From NCBI GenBank assembly GCA_001898835.1, contig MKVM01000005.1, positions 992,001 to 1,056,000 of the forward strand: a stretch of DNA of 64,000 nucleotides, in the 5' to 3' direction. The translations under genes and the position numbers were made by a program. The stretch is from Micrococcales bacterium 72-143. Its GTDB lineage: Bacteria; Actinomycetota; Actinomycetes; Actinomycetales; Microbacteriaceae. Each line of letters starts with the position of its first letter. The first letter of the stretch is position 1. This document shows, in pieces, positions 34,239 through 43,143 of the stretch. Below the pieces are notes generated by a model. It saw only the letters and a program-made list of their open reading frames with translations. It had not been told where the DNA came from and did no database searches.

Positions 34239-35572
34239 TGAGCGCCGGGCGGCCCACGGCATCCGTGCCCTCGCAGCGCGCGCAGGCCGTCGCGATCGTC
34301 GTGGCCGGCTTCGGGCAGAACGTGGTGCTCACGACGGTGACGACCTTCGTGCTCGCCTACCTCATCCAGTACGCGGGCATCTCGAGCGCGGGTATCGCGG
34401 TCGTGACCGCGATCATCACGGTCGCGAAGATCGTCGACGCGTTCACCGACCCGGTGATGGGCGTCATCATCGACCTCACCCGCACGCGGTGGGGCAAGCT
34501 GCGCCCGTACATCCTGTTCTCGGCGGCTCCGGTGGCGGCCCTCACCACGCTCATCTTCGCCGTGCCGGATGTCGACGAGCCGCTGCAGCTCGTCTACTTC
34601 GGCATCGTGTACCTGCTGTGGGGCTTCGCCTACACGGTGTGCGATGTGCCGTTCTGGGGGCTCATCGGCTCGGCCTTCCCCGACCCGGCGAGGCGCACGC
34701 GCGTCATCGGCAACGTGCGCGCGTTCGGCGCGATCTCGCTCGGCCTCGCGACGCTCGGGATGCCGTGGCTCGCCCGGGCGCTGTCGGGCGGCGGCGAGGC
34801 GACCGGCACCGGCTGGACGCTCGCGGTGCTCGTGACCTCGGTCGTGGGCATGGGGCTCTACCTGCTCGCGTTCGTCGTGCCGCGTGAGCGTCCGTCGGCG
34901 CTCGCGCACGGACGGCTGACGCTCCGCGAGCTCGCCGGAACGCTCATCCGGAACACGCCGCTGCTGCTCGTGCTGCTCGGCTCGGTGCTCGGATTCGGAC
35001 GCTACGTCGTGCAGGCGGGCGGCGCCGTGTTCGTCGTGGTGGCGTATGGCGACGAGGGGCTCTTCACCCTCATCGGCGCGGCCATCATCGCGGGGCTCGT
35101 GCTCGCGAGCTTCGGCACCCCGCTGCTGCTGCGCCGGTTCTCGGGCCGCGCGCTCGTGGTCGGCTCCTCGCTCGCGGGGGCCGTGCTCTACGTCGCGATG
35201 TACCTCGTCGGCTTCGCGAGCATCCTGCCCATCGTCGTCTTCATCTTCCTCACGGGCCTGACCCTCGGGGTGTTCCTCGTCGTTCAGGCGACGATGATCG
35301 CCGACGCGGTCGACGACGCCGAGCGGCGCACCGGCATCCGCAACGACGGCATCTCGTTCGCGACGCTCACCTTCGTGTCGAAGATCATGAGCGCCCTCGC
35401 CGTGCTCGTCTTCGGCCTGTTCGTCGCCGCCGCCGGTTACCAAGCGGATGCGATGGTCACCCCCGAGATGCAGAACACGGTGTTCGTGGCGATCACCCTC
35501 GTGCCCGCGGCGAGCTGCCTGATCTCGGCGGTGCCGTTCGCGTTCTACCGGATCGACCGGCCCGACACCTGA
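34238..35572 (+). CDS. GPH/MFS-type sugar:cation symporter
   Basis: 444 residues and about 12 membrane helices. The GPH signature is present: IVDAFTDPVMGVIIDLTRTRWGKLRPYILFSAAP and the second-half equivalent MIADAVDDAERRTGIRNDGISFATLTF. It is translationally coupled to the alpha-mannosidase by a 1-nt overlap, so it likely imports the mannoside or oligosaccharide that this enzyme cleaves. Confidence 0.9.
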   Translation: MSAGRPTASVPSQRAQAVAIVVAGFGQNVVLTTVTTFVLAYLIQYAGISSAGIAVVTAIITVAKIVDAFTDPVMGVIIDLTRTRWGKLRPYILFSAAPVAALTTLIFAVPDVDEPLQLVYFGIVYLLWGFAYTVCDVPFWGLIGSAFPDPARRTRVIGNVRAFGAISLGLATLGMPWLARALSGGGEATGTGWTLAVLVTSVVGMGLYLLAFVVPRERPSALAHGRLTLRELAGTLIRNTPLLLVLLGSVLGFGRYVVQAGGAVFVVVAYGDEGLFTLIGAAIIAGLVLASFGTPLLLRRFSGRALVVGSSLAGAVLYVAMYLVGFASILPIVVFIFLTGLTLGVFLVVQATMIADAVDDAERRTGIRNDGISFATLTFVSKIMSALAVLVFGLFVAAAGYQADAMVTPEMQNTVFVAITLVPAASCLISAVPFAFYRIDRPDT

Positions 35573-35592
35573 TCTCCTCGGCCCTACGCCGC

Positions 35593-35615
35593 CCGCGCCG
35601 TCTCGTCCGGCGCGG
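35593..35615 (+). terminator. GC-rich hairpin after the transporter gene
   Basis: CCGCGCC-N9-GGCGCGG, 20 bases after the stop, without a U-tract. It is the type of I-shaped terminator common in actinobacteria. Confidence 0.45.
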
Positions 35616-35645
35616 CCTCTCGCGTCGGATCGGTAGCCTGACCCG

Positions 35646-37076
35646 GTGAACCTCACCAACCCGTTCGAGTTCCTGCTGCGGAACGCAGAGTCCCATCCGA
35701 GCGGGGTCTTCCTGCGCTCACCCGACCACATGCTGACCAATGCCGAGGCGGTCGTCGAGGTGAAGAAGCTGGCCTACGAGCTACGTCGCCTCGGCGTTCG
35801 AGCGGGTGACATCGTCGCGCTGGAGCTACCCGACCAGCTGAGTCTCCTGTTCACTGAGGCCGTCTACCACGAGGCGGGGATCAGCACCGTGATCCCTCCG
35901 GGCCACCACGTGGGCGGTGCCTTCGAGGTTTCGTGGATCTTCTCGGCCGGCACCCCCCTCCCGCAGGGACACGCGAAGACGGTGATCGTCGACTCGCAGT
36001 TCCTCCGTCAGGTCGATCAGAACCCGTACGGTATCCGGCCGAGCGAAGAGCCGATCGACGTGCTGCGCATCGTTTTCTCCAGCGGTACCACGGGAACGCC
36101 GAAGGCGATCGCGCTGGGCCGCACCATGGAGCGCGTCATGGACGCCGCCCTCCCCTCGTGGTTCGACGGAGGACCGTCGGTGACGATGATGGACACCGGC
36201 TCTGCAGCAGGAATCGGCGAGTTCTTCCTCAGCGTGAAGGCCGGGCAGCCGTTCCTGTCGGCGGGCGGAGCGGCGCCCGACGCGCTCGCGCGGTTGCTCG
36301 CCGACAACGGCGTGCGCACGCTCAAGGGCTCACCCAACCAGGTGACCGCGCTCGTGGACCACCTGGAGCAGGTGCAGGCGGCACTGCCCGCGATCGAGAC
36401 GGTCGTCGTGTCAGGAACCGTCCTGCCTCCGAGTGTGCAGCAACGCCTGCAGGAGGTCACCGGCGGGTGCCTGGTCGTGAGCAACTACGGCTCGACGGAG
36501 GCGGGGACGGCCACGCGCCGCGCGGCCGATTCGGGCGACCCCTTCGACGTCGGCCGGGTGCAGCCGGGCTCCGAGGTGCAGATCGTCGACGAGCACGACG
36601 AGCCGGTTCCTCTCGGCACGGTCGGGCGCATCCGGCACCGGAGCTTCGGAATGGCGGAGGGCTACCTGGGCGACCCGGAGGCGACCGCGCGAGCCTTCCG
36701 CGACGGCTGGTTCTACCCCGGAGACCTGGGGAGGTTCCGCGACGATGGAGGCCTCACACTCGTCGGCCGCGAGTCGGAGGTGCTCAACGCAGGCGGCGTG
36801 AAGATCGACCCGAACCGCCTCGACCATGCGGCTCTTCGTCACCCCCGGGTGCACGATGTCTGCAGTTTCACGTACGCGGGCCCGTCAGGTGTCAGCCGCA
36901 TCGGCATGGCGATCGTCGCCGACGACGGCGCCGATCTCGAACTCCTGGTCGAGGACCTCACCCAGGAGTTCGGCACGGCGGCGCCGACGCTCGTCGCCCG
37001 GGTGCCGGAGATCCCGCGAACCGCGACGGGCAAGCCGCGGCGAGGGGAGCTCGCGAAGCGCTTCGCTGAGGGCTAG
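35646..37076 (+). CDS. AMP-forming acyl-CoA synthetase / ANL-superfamily ligase
   Basis: 476 residues from GTG. The ATP/AMP motifs are complete: FSSGTTGTPKA (near 145), NYGSTEAG, GWFYPGDLG, and a C-terminal TGKPRRGEL lysine motif. The N-terminal domain is short and there is no fused carrier domain, so it probably activates a free carboxylic acid to an acyl-AMP/acyl-CoA. The substrate is unknown. It stands alone, converging within 4 nt of the surface-protein gene. Confidence 0.88.
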   Translation: MNLTNPFEFLLRNAESHPSGVFLRSPDHMLTNAEAVVEVKKLAYELRRLGVRAGDIVALELPDQLSLLFTEAVYHEAGISTVIPPGHHVGGAFEVSWIFSAGTPLPQGHAKTVIVDSQFLRQVDQNPYGIRPSEEPIDVLRIVFSSGTTGTPKAIALGRTMERVMDAALPSWFDGGPSVTMMDTGSAAGIGEFFLSVKAGQPFLSAGGAAPDALARLLADNGVRTLKGSPNQVTALVDHLEQVQAALPAIETVVVSGTVLPPSVQQRLQEVTGGCLVVSNYGSTEAGTATRRAADSGDPFDVGRVQPGSEVQIVDEHDEPVPLGTVGRIRHRSFGMAEGYLGDPEATARAFRDGWFYPGDLGRFRDDGGLTLVGRESEVLNAGGVKIDPNRLDHAALRHPRVHDVCSFTYAGPSGVSRIGMAIVADDGADLELLVEDLTQEFGTAAPTLVARVPEIPRTATGKPRRGELAKRFAEG

Positions 37077-37080
37077 CGGA

Positions 37081-38658
37081 TCACGCGGAGCGGCGCCGGC
37101 GTGCGCCCACCGCTCCGGCGAGGCCGAGGCCGGCGAGCAGCACCGCTCCACCCGCGAACAGACCGGCGCGCACCTCGGCGCCCGAGGAGGCGAGGCCGCC
37201 GACGGCTGCGGGAGCCGCGCTCCACTTCGCATACAGTGTCGTCGGCTGAGTCACGGGCGCCGAGAAATCAGCCGGAATCGTGAGCGCCGCATCCGAGAAC
37301 CACCCCTCGAAGACGTAGCCGACAGCGGTGGGGGCACTCGGCGCGGCCGCGCGCGTTCCATAGTCGACAGCCTGGGTGGCCGGGGCCGTCCCGTGCGCCC
37401 CGACATCGAAGGTCACCGCGACCTTGGCGGTACTCCACTTCGCGTACAGGGTGCCCGATGCCGTCACCGGTGCCGAGAAGTCGGCGGGTGCCGTTAGAGC
37501 CGCATCCGTGAACCAGCCGTCGAAGACCTGCCCGACCTCGGCGGGGTCGGCGGGCTCGAGTAGCACCGTGCCGTAGTCAACTGTCTGGGCGGCCGGGGCG
37601 GTGCCATGGGCGCCGACATCGAAGGTCACCGTGACCTGGGTGATGGTCCACTTGGCGAAGAAGGTGGTCGACTCGGTCAGCGGCAGGCTGAAGTCCGCCG
37701 GCGTCGCGAAGCTCGAGTCGGTGTACCACCCGTCGAAGATGTACCCGGGGGCGGTCGGCGCCGCAGGGGTGCTCGGCGCCCCTCCCGCAGTGATGACCTG
37801 GGTTGCGGGCGCGGTGCCGTGACCGCCCATGTTGAAGCCGAGCGCGATATCCGCCGCTGTCCAGCGCAGGATGACGACACCGGAGGCGCCCAGGAAGGTC
37901 GACGTCGTGCTGTCGTTCGCACCGCTGCCACCGCCGGAGTTCGCGGTGGGCGCATCGAGGACCCCGCCCCCGCAGCTCGCGGTTCCGACGAGGACCCCGC
38001 TGATGACGACGGCTCCGCCCCCGCCGAAGCAGCGGGTGTCGCCGGCGAACAGCGACCCGGTCGGGGCGATCGCCCCGACGGCGACGCCGGCGCCGCCATC
38101 CGCCTGCGTCGCGGGGCTCGCGCCCGCGCCCGCACCGCCCGCGTATTGCGCGCCGGAGCCGACCGTCGTCGCAGCGCCGGCGTTGCCGTTGCCGCTCGCA
38201 CCGCCCGTGATGGGGCTGCCGGGGCTGCCGACGGCAGCACCGTCGGCACCGTTGGCAACCGTGTCGTTGCCCGCGCCGTGCATGACCCCGCCGGTTGTGC
38301 CCGGTTCCGGCACCGTGACGGTGAGCGCGCCCGTCTCCCCGCTCAGGTCGACGACCTTCACCTCACCGCCACCTCCTCCGGCGACGGCATACCCCCAGCC
38401 GCTGTTCACACTCGTCGCGGTGCCACCCGCGCCGACGAGTAGAGCCTCGAGCTTCGTCGTGTCGGCGGGGGCCGTGAAGCTCGAGGTGCCGGCGGTGAAC
38501 GTCAGCTCGCAGACACCGGGGGCGATGAGGGTGCCGTCGTTCGGACCACATGCCTCGCTCGCAGCGGACGCGGGGCTCGCCCCGACGAGGAGCGTCGAGA
38601 CTCCGGCGGTGGTGGCGACGGCGAGCGCCGTCGTCGTGCGAAGGGTTGCGGATCTCAC
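37081..38658 (-). CDS. Secreted cell-surface protein with three InlB-type B-repeats
   Basis: 525 residues. A Sec signal peptide ends near ASPASA (about 31). Next come a Gly/Ala-rich beta domain (about 45-275) and three tandem B-repeats of about 65 residues (about 282-480), each ending with a FDGWYTD/FDGWFTD/FEGWFSD block and a LYAKW-type strand. The tail has LASSG (489-493), a hydrophobic helix and RRRRSA. This resembles a sortase sorting signal of the LAxTG type with Ser for Thr. Probably a wall-attached adhesin-like protein. Confidence 0.85.
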   Translation of the reverse strand: MRSATLRTTTALAVATTAGVSTLLVGASPASAASEACGPNDGTLIAPGVCELTFTAGTSSFTAPADTTKLEALLVGAGGTATSVNSGWGYAVAGGGGGEVKVVDLSGETGALTVTVPEPGTTGGVMHGAGNDTVANGADGAAVGSPGSPITGGASGNGNAGAATTVGSGAQYAGGAGAGASPATQADGGAGVAVGAIAPTGSLFAGDTRCFGGGGAVVISGVLVGTASCGGGVLDAPTANSGGGSGANDSTTSTFLGASGVVILRWTAADIALGFNMGGHGTAPATQVITAGGAPSTPAAPTAPGYIFDGWYTDSSFATPADFSLPLTESTTFFAKWTITQVTVTFDVGAHGTAPAAQTVDYGTVLLEPADPAEVGQVFDGWFTDAALTAPADFSAPVTASGTLYAKWSTAKVAVTFDVGAHGTAPATQAVDYGTRAAAPSAPTAVGYVFEGWFSDAALTIPADFSAPVTQPTTLYAKWSAAPAAVGGLASSGAEVRAGLFAGGAVLLAGLGLAGAVGARRRRSA

Positions 38659-38757
38659 TGCGGCTCCGGTTCGGGTTCGGGCTCCGCCTGCGTGCGGGGG
38701 GTCACCGGGGACGGGTGACAGCAGATTCGGGTGAATCGAGTATGTCAGATCCCCGGC

Positions 38758-39261
38758 TCAAGCCTCAGGCGTCTCCCCGCGCGCGAGGGCGTGCAGCAGG
38801 CCGGTCAGGCGCTCGATCGACTCGAGCGGCCAGTCGGCGAGCACGTCGGTGAGGCGGCCCTCGTACGGCTGCCGCGCGTGCTCGAGGCGACGCTGCCCCT
38901 CGGCGGTCATCGAGATGAGCTTGATGCGGCCGTCCGTCTCGTCGGCGACACGCTCCACAAGGCCGAGGTCCTCGAGCTCAGTGACGCTGCGGCTCACCTG
39001 GCCCTTGTCGGCCGCCATCCGCTCGGCGAGGCCCGAGACGGTCACCGAGCCGGCGCGCTGGATGAGCGAGAGCACTTTGAAGGTGGCCGGCAGCATCCCG
39101 GGGCTCACCGAGGCGGCGGCCTGCGCGTAGAAACGCCGGAACTCGCCCATGAGCTCGCTGAACGCGCCCTCGAGGCCGCGCACGGCGGCGTGCCGCGCGT
39201 CGGGCTCGCCCGTGGACGCGGCGGGTGCGGCCGCCGCGTCCACGGAGTGCGGGGTAGTCAT
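38758..39261 (-). CDS. MarR-family transcriptional regulator
   Basis: 167 residues. The winged helix covers roughly 70-135 (LSLIQRAGSVTVSGLAERMAADKGQVSRSVTELEDLGLVERVADETDGRIKLISMTAEGQ), flanked by dimerisation helices. It begins inside the stop of the MFS exporter gene (ATGA overlap), so exporter and regulator form one operon. Three matching inverted repeats in the exporter promoter are its probable operators. Confidence 0.92.
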   Translation of the reverse strand: MTTPHSVDAAAAPAASTGEPDARHAAVRGLEGAFSELMGEFRRFYAQAAASVSPGMLPATFKVLSLIQRAGSVTVSGLAERMAADKGQVSRSVTELEDLGLVERVADETDGRIKLISMTAEGQRRLEHARQPYEGRLTDVLADWPLESIERLTGLLHALARGETPEA

Positions 39262-40949
39262 CGTGCGTCGCCCGCCGGGCGTCCGTCGCCGACCGTGCTG
39301 ATGCTGCCGGTCGCGGTCAGCGCCTCCATGCCCTCCGGCACCGAGACGGTCGCGAGGTCGGCCTCCGAGGCCTGGATGCGCTCGGTCGTCGTCATCCGGG
39401 TCAGCGGCTTGTTCGGCAGGAACACGATCGCGATGAGGCTGATGACGGCGAACGGCACGGCGATGAGGAAGGAGTGCGAGATGCCGTTGGCGTAGATGTC
39501 CTCGAACACGACGCGCAGCGCCTCCGGCATCGTCGACACCTTGGGCAGCGAGCCGGACTGCAGCTGCTCGACCCACTTCGGCGCCTCGGCGCCGAGGCTC
39601 GCGAGCGCCGCCGCGATGTCGTCCTTGCGCTCCGTCACGAGATCGGTGACGCGAGCCGCCAAAGCCGCGCCCATGACGGAGACGCCGATCGTGCCGCCGA
39701 GGCTGCGGAAGAAGGTGACCCCGGAGCTCGCGACGCCGATCTGCGACGGCGCGGTGGTGTTCTGAACCACGAGCACGAGGTTCTGCATCGTCATGCCGAC
39801 GCCCGCGCCGAGCATCGCCATGTAGATCGAGACGAGCGTGAAGTCGGTGTCGTAGTGGATCGTCGACAGCAGGTAGGAGCCGGCCGTCAGCAGCACCGCA
39901 CCCACGATGAGGTACGGCTTCCACTTCCCGAAGCGGGTGACGAGCGCTCCCACGCCGATCGACGCGACGAGCAGGCCGCCGATCATCGGGATCGTCATGA
40001 GGCCCGCCTCGGTCGGGGTCGCACCGCGCGCGAGCTGCATGTACTGGCTGAGGAACACGGATGCGCCGAACATCGCGATGCCGGTGGCGATCGACGCGAC
40101 CACCGAGAGGGTGAAGGTGAGGTTGCGGAACATCGTGAGCGGGATGAGCGGCTCCTTCGAGCGCAGCTCCACAGCGATGAAGACCGCGGTCGCCACGAGG
40201 GCCCCGCCGACCATCCAGACGGTCGTCCAGCTCCACCACTCGAACTGGTCGCCGGCGAGCGAGACCCAGATGAGCAGGAGCGAGACGGCCACCGAGAGCA
40301 GCACGATGCCGAGGTAGTCGATCGAGGTCTTCTTGGGCTCGCGCTTCGGCAGGTGCAGGGTCGACTGCACGATCACGAGCGCGAGGATCGCGACGGGGAG
40401 GGCGACGAAGAAGTTCCAGCGCCACCCCCATCCGTCGGCGATGACGCCGCCGAGCAGCGGGCCGCCGATGGTGGCGACGGCCATGACCGCACCGAACAGA
40501 CCCATGTACCGGCCGCGCTCGCGCGGGCTGATGATGTCGGCCATGATGACCTGGCTGAGGGCGGCGAGGCCGCCGGCGCCGATGCCCTGCACCGCGCGGA
40601 ACGCGATGAGCATCTCGGGGTTGGTCGAGAAGCCGGCCGCCGCGGTCGCCACGATGAAGATGACGATCGCGAGCTGGAACAGCAGCTTGCGGTTGCCGAG
40701 GTCGGCGAGCTTGCCCCAGATTGGGGTCGAGATGGCGGTGGTCAGCAGCGTCGCGGTGACGACCCAGGTGAACGCGGTCTGGTCGCCGTCGAGGTCGTGG
40801 ATGATCGTCGGCAGCGAGGTGGAGACGACGGTCGAGGCGAGCATCGACACGAACATGCCGAGCAGGAGGCCGGAGAGGGCCTCGAGCACGCGACGGTGCT
40901 GCTTCGGGTCGGCGGGGGCGTCGGGCGACGCGGGTGCGGAGCTGGACAT
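39258..40949 (-). CDS. DHA2-family MFS multidrug efflux transporter
   Basis: 563 residues with 14 predicted membrane helices. DHA2 motifs: LASTVVSTSLPTI in TM1, TLLTTAISTPIWGKLADLGNRK, and the motif-C-like GAVMAVATIGGPLLGGVI. The long central loop and C-terminal tail match EmrB/QacA-type exporters. The start ATG 40949 has an AAGGAC ribosome site. Upstream ATGs would lie within the operator repeats. Confidence 0.9.
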   Translation of the reverse strand: MSSSAPASPDAPADPKQHRRVLEALSGLLLGMFVSMLASTVVSTSLPTIIHDLDGDQTAFTWVVTATLLTTAISTPIWGKLADLGNRKLLFQLAIVIFIVATAAAGFSTNPEMLIAFRAVQGIGAGGLAALSQVIMADIISPRERGRYMGLFGAVMAVATIGGPLLGGVIADGWGWRWNFFVALPVAILALVIVQSTLHLPKREPKKTSIDYLGIVLLSVAVSLLLIWVSLAGDQFEWWSWTTVWMVGGALVATAVFIAVELRSKEPLIPLTMFRNLTFTLSVVASIATGIAMFGASVFLSQYMQLARGATPTEAGLMTIPMIGGLLVASIGVGALVTRFGKWKPYLIVGAVLLTAGSYLLSTIHYDTDFTLVSIYMAMLGAGVGMTMQNLVLVVQNTTAPSQIGVASSGVTFFRSLGGTIGVSVMGAALAARVTDLVTERKDDIAAALASLGAEAPKWVEQLQSGSLPKVSTMPEALRVVFEDIYANGISHSFLIAVPFAVISLIAIVFLPNKPLTRMTTTERIQASEADLATVSVPEGMEALTATGSISTVGDGRPAGDAR

Positions 40950-41005
40950 GCGGGTCCTTCGGAGAGAGGTGATGGAGCGGACGCGCGGCGACGATGGCGC
41001 GAGAT

Positions 41006-41068
41006 GGTTGACGAGGGTCAACCGTTGAGACCGGTCAACCATACGCCGATGGTTGACCAGTGTCAACT
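41006..41068. promoter_or_regulatory. Three MarR-type operators in the efflux promoter
   Basis: GGTTGAC-N4-GTCAACC at 41006-41023, an imperfect GTTGA-N6-TCAAC at 41024-41039 and GGTTGAC-N4-GTCAACT at 41051-41068. All share the TTGA/TCAA arms typical of MarR sites and lie upstream of the MFS-MarR operon. Confidence 0.75.
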
Positions 41069-41120
41069 ATCGCGTGCGAGGTAGCACTCGACCCACGACG
41101 AAGAGAAGCAAAGTGCCTAC

Positions 41121-41196
41121 TGATCAGGCCTTTTCGATGCGGAGACGGAGGGATTTGAACCCTCGGTCCCCCGGAGGGGACTCCACCTTAGCAGGG
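41121..41196 (-). repeat. Left attachment repeat: 3' half of tRNA-Ser (att site)
   Basis: Matches 53845-53920 with two mismatches over 76 bp, and exactly over 58 bp (41139-41196). It contains the anticodon loop to the 3' end of tRNA-Ser(GCT) but no 5' half. This is the residue left when an element integrates into a tRNA gene. Confidence 0.92.
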
Positions 41197-41390
41197 CTGC
41201 CGAATCTGCAACTCAGGCGTGATTCCGCCCCTCTCTGCACGTCACATCTGCGGAAACACGCTATGCAATCAACCCCCGGTGGACATCGAGTGGACACGCC
41301 AATGATCCGCAGTGTCCTTGCTGCGCTTGGCCTTTCATCAACCCCCGGAAGCGGGACATTTCCAGGCCGTCTCTGCGGCGCGCCTGCGAA

Positions 41391-42098
41391 CTATGTGCCG
41401 CGCGTCTCTCCCCAAGCGAGGATATGCAAGCGGGATGAGACCTTGAAGCCAGCATTGATAGCTGCGGGCGCGAGAATCGCGACTAGAGAACCGAGCTCCG
41501 CCGCGGAGGTTGTCTGCGGCATCAGCCACACTCGCTTGCGGTCGAATCCGCCAGCCTCGGCGACCGCCGCCGCTTCCACGACTTCGAGGGGCGCCTCCAC
41601 TACGAACTTCAGGACGGACGGCAACGTCGCGAACTCTGTGAGCACCGAGATCCGAACGCGCCGCTTCTCCGCGATGCCGGAGTTTGCGAGTTTGGGACTC
41701 ACTACGAAGAGGTGCACGAGGTCTCGCATGGGCGGCGTCGGCGGCACTGTTCCGTTGGTTTCCACCTCGATGCGCAGGTCGGGACGCTGCACACGGAGCT
41801 CAGCGAGAACCGATACCACAGCGCGCTGATGGAGCAGCGGCTCGCCGCCAGTGAGCACAAGGAGGTTTACGTGAGGAGGCAGTTCGCGCAACAAACGCTC
41901 GACGAGTTCGGGCGAGGTCACACTCTCGACCTCTTCCGTCTTGGCGAATGTATCCCAGTCCCAGCTGTGACGCGTATCGCACCATTCGCAGCTCAAATTG
42001 CAGTTCGCGAGACGCAGAAACAGAGCGGGTTCGCCCGCGCTTGGCCCCTCGCCTTGGAGCGAGACGAAAGTCTCGACTACCGGGATGAGCGTGCTCAT
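41391..42098 (-). CDS. queE: 7-carboxy-7-deazaguanine synthase (radical SAM)
   Basis: 235 residues. The radical-SAM iron-sulfur motif C-x3-C-x2-C uses Cys33, Cys37 and Cys40 (ANCNLSCEWCDT). It is preceded by the QueE signature ETFVSLQGEGPSAG and followed by LLVLTGGEPLLH and VETNGT. It converts 6-carboxytetrahydropterin to 7-carboxy-7-deazaguanine, the committed step to preQ0. Its ATG overlaps the queD stop (ATGA). Last gene of the island operon. Confidence 0.93.
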   Translation of the reverse strand: MSTLIPVVETFVSLQGEGPSAGEPALFLRLANCNLSCEWCDTRHSWDWDTFAKTEEVESVTSPELVERLLRELPPHVNLLVLTGGEPLLHQRAVVSVLAELRVQRPDLRIEVETNGTVPPTPPMRDLVHLFVVSPKLANSGIAEKRRVRISVLTEFATLPSVLKFVVEAPLEVVEAAAVAEAGGFDRKRVWLMPQTTSAAELGSLVAILAPAAINAGFKVSSRLHILAWGETRGT

Positions 42099-42451
42099 GT
42101 GCGACTCACGACCGCGGAGGAGGTGCGTGTCTCCCACAAACGGGCGCTGACGATGGGCAGGGCTGCTGTTTCGACGTCTTCGAATACGAGTGCGGCGATG
42201 CGTTCGGCGGTGGGGTTGTCGAGGACGTCATTGAGGTAGGTATGGTCCAGGCGAGGCATCAGTGTGTCGTTGACGAATACGGCGACTTCGTCGAAGTCCA
42301 CGATGACGCCGTTCTCATTCAACTCGCCGCCGAAGGTTAGTTCGCAGCGATAGCTGTGTCCATGCATCGAGCGGCATGGGCCAGGATGCCAGTGCAGTTG
42401 GTGCGCGGCCTGGAATTCGAACTCGTATGTGATGGTCGTTGTCAGGGCCAC
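42095..42451 (-). CDS. queD: 6-carboxytetrahydropterin synthase
   Basis: 118 residues, the family's usual length. Zinc ligands His17, His30 and His32 and catalytic Cys26 are in AAHQLHWHPGPCRSMHGHSY. The catalytic Asp-His pair is in LDHTYLND (Asp69, His70). It makes 6-carboxytetrahydropterin from dihydroneopterin triphosphate, which the host GTP cyclohydrolase must supply since no folE is in the island. It is 5 nt after the nitroreductase-like gene and overlaps queE. Confidence 0.93.
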   Translation of the reverse strand: MALTTTITYEFEFQAAHQLHWHPGPCRSMHGHSYRCELTFGGELNENGVIVDFDEVAVFVNDTLMPRLDHTYLNDVLDNPTAERIAALVFEDVETAALPIVSARLWETRTSSAVVSRT

Positions 42452-42456
42452 AGGGC

Positions 42457-43143
42457 TTACTCCTTCTCTGACAGCAGGATTGCTCCGACGTCGACAAGCA
42501 CGTCGGTCGAACCATCCAGCGCGAACTGCGTTGTTTCGGCGATGCCGGCGATGCAGGACCGGAGTCCGAGATTGGTGGCGATGAGGTGGGCAGATCCGAG
42601 AAAGACCCCACTGTCGCGCCAGACGAGTGTCTCGCCATCCGGGTACTTCGAGAGTGTGCGCCGGAACCGGGCGAGTAGAACGATGAGGCTTTCAGGCTCG
42701 CCGGGCAGCCTCAGGGCATCGGTCGTCGCGCGCAGGACCGTTCGAACCTCGATTCGGTGTCCGGTCACCTGATAGCGTCTCGGGGCCGTGGACGGGCTGA
42801 TCGCCCAGGCATCGTGACGCGACTCCTCGGTCTTGGAAAGCACGAGTGCTGTCAGCGGATGGCGCCCGCCGGCAGACGGGACGGAGGTCTGCTTCTCGAT
42901 GTATCCATCGGCGGCTACCCATTCGGACTTGGCGGTGAGGAGGGGGGCGACCACATCGACCGCCCGCTCGAGACGAACGTGCCCTCCTGCTCGCTCACTA
43001 CGGCGAGCGCCCAGAGTCAGATTCAGCACCGGTTCGTACAGAGGCACCGGGACCGATAGCGCCCGGGCTCCCGCCAGGACCTGGGCGTCCTCGACATCGA
43101 GATGCGACGTGTCTCTGTCCGAGGCAGGCAGTGGCGGTCGCAT
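42457..43143 (-). CDS. SagB/ThcOx-like nitroreductase-family flavoprotein
   Basis: 228 residues. Nitroreductase features: TLGARRSERAGG near residue 45, the VPSAGGRHPLTALVL FMN-binding strand, and WRDSGVFLGSAHLIATNLGLRSC. The middle domain is reduced compared with typical SagB dehydrogenases. It lies between queC and queD with 0- and 5-nt gaps, so it belongs to the 7-deazaguanine operon. Such flavoenzymes oxidise or reduce small heterocycles or azolines. Action on a deazaguanine intermediate is inferred. Confidence 0.65.
   Translation of the reverse strand: MRPPLPASDRDTSHLDVEDAQVLAGARALSVPVPLYEPVLNLTLGARRSERAGGHVRLERAVDVVAPLLTAKSEWVAADGYIEKQTSVPSAGGRHPLTALVLSKTEESRHDAWAISPSTAPRRYQVTGHRIEVRTVLRATTDALRLPGEPESLIVLLARFRRTLSKYPDGETLVWRDSGVFLGSAHLIATNLGLRSCIAGIAETTQFALDGSTDVLVDVGAILLSEKE

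Noticed and set aside
31218-34262. Long minus-strand frame opposite the alpha-mannosidase
   Set aside because: It mirrors the GH38 gene, whose motifs are complete, and has shadow-like composition.
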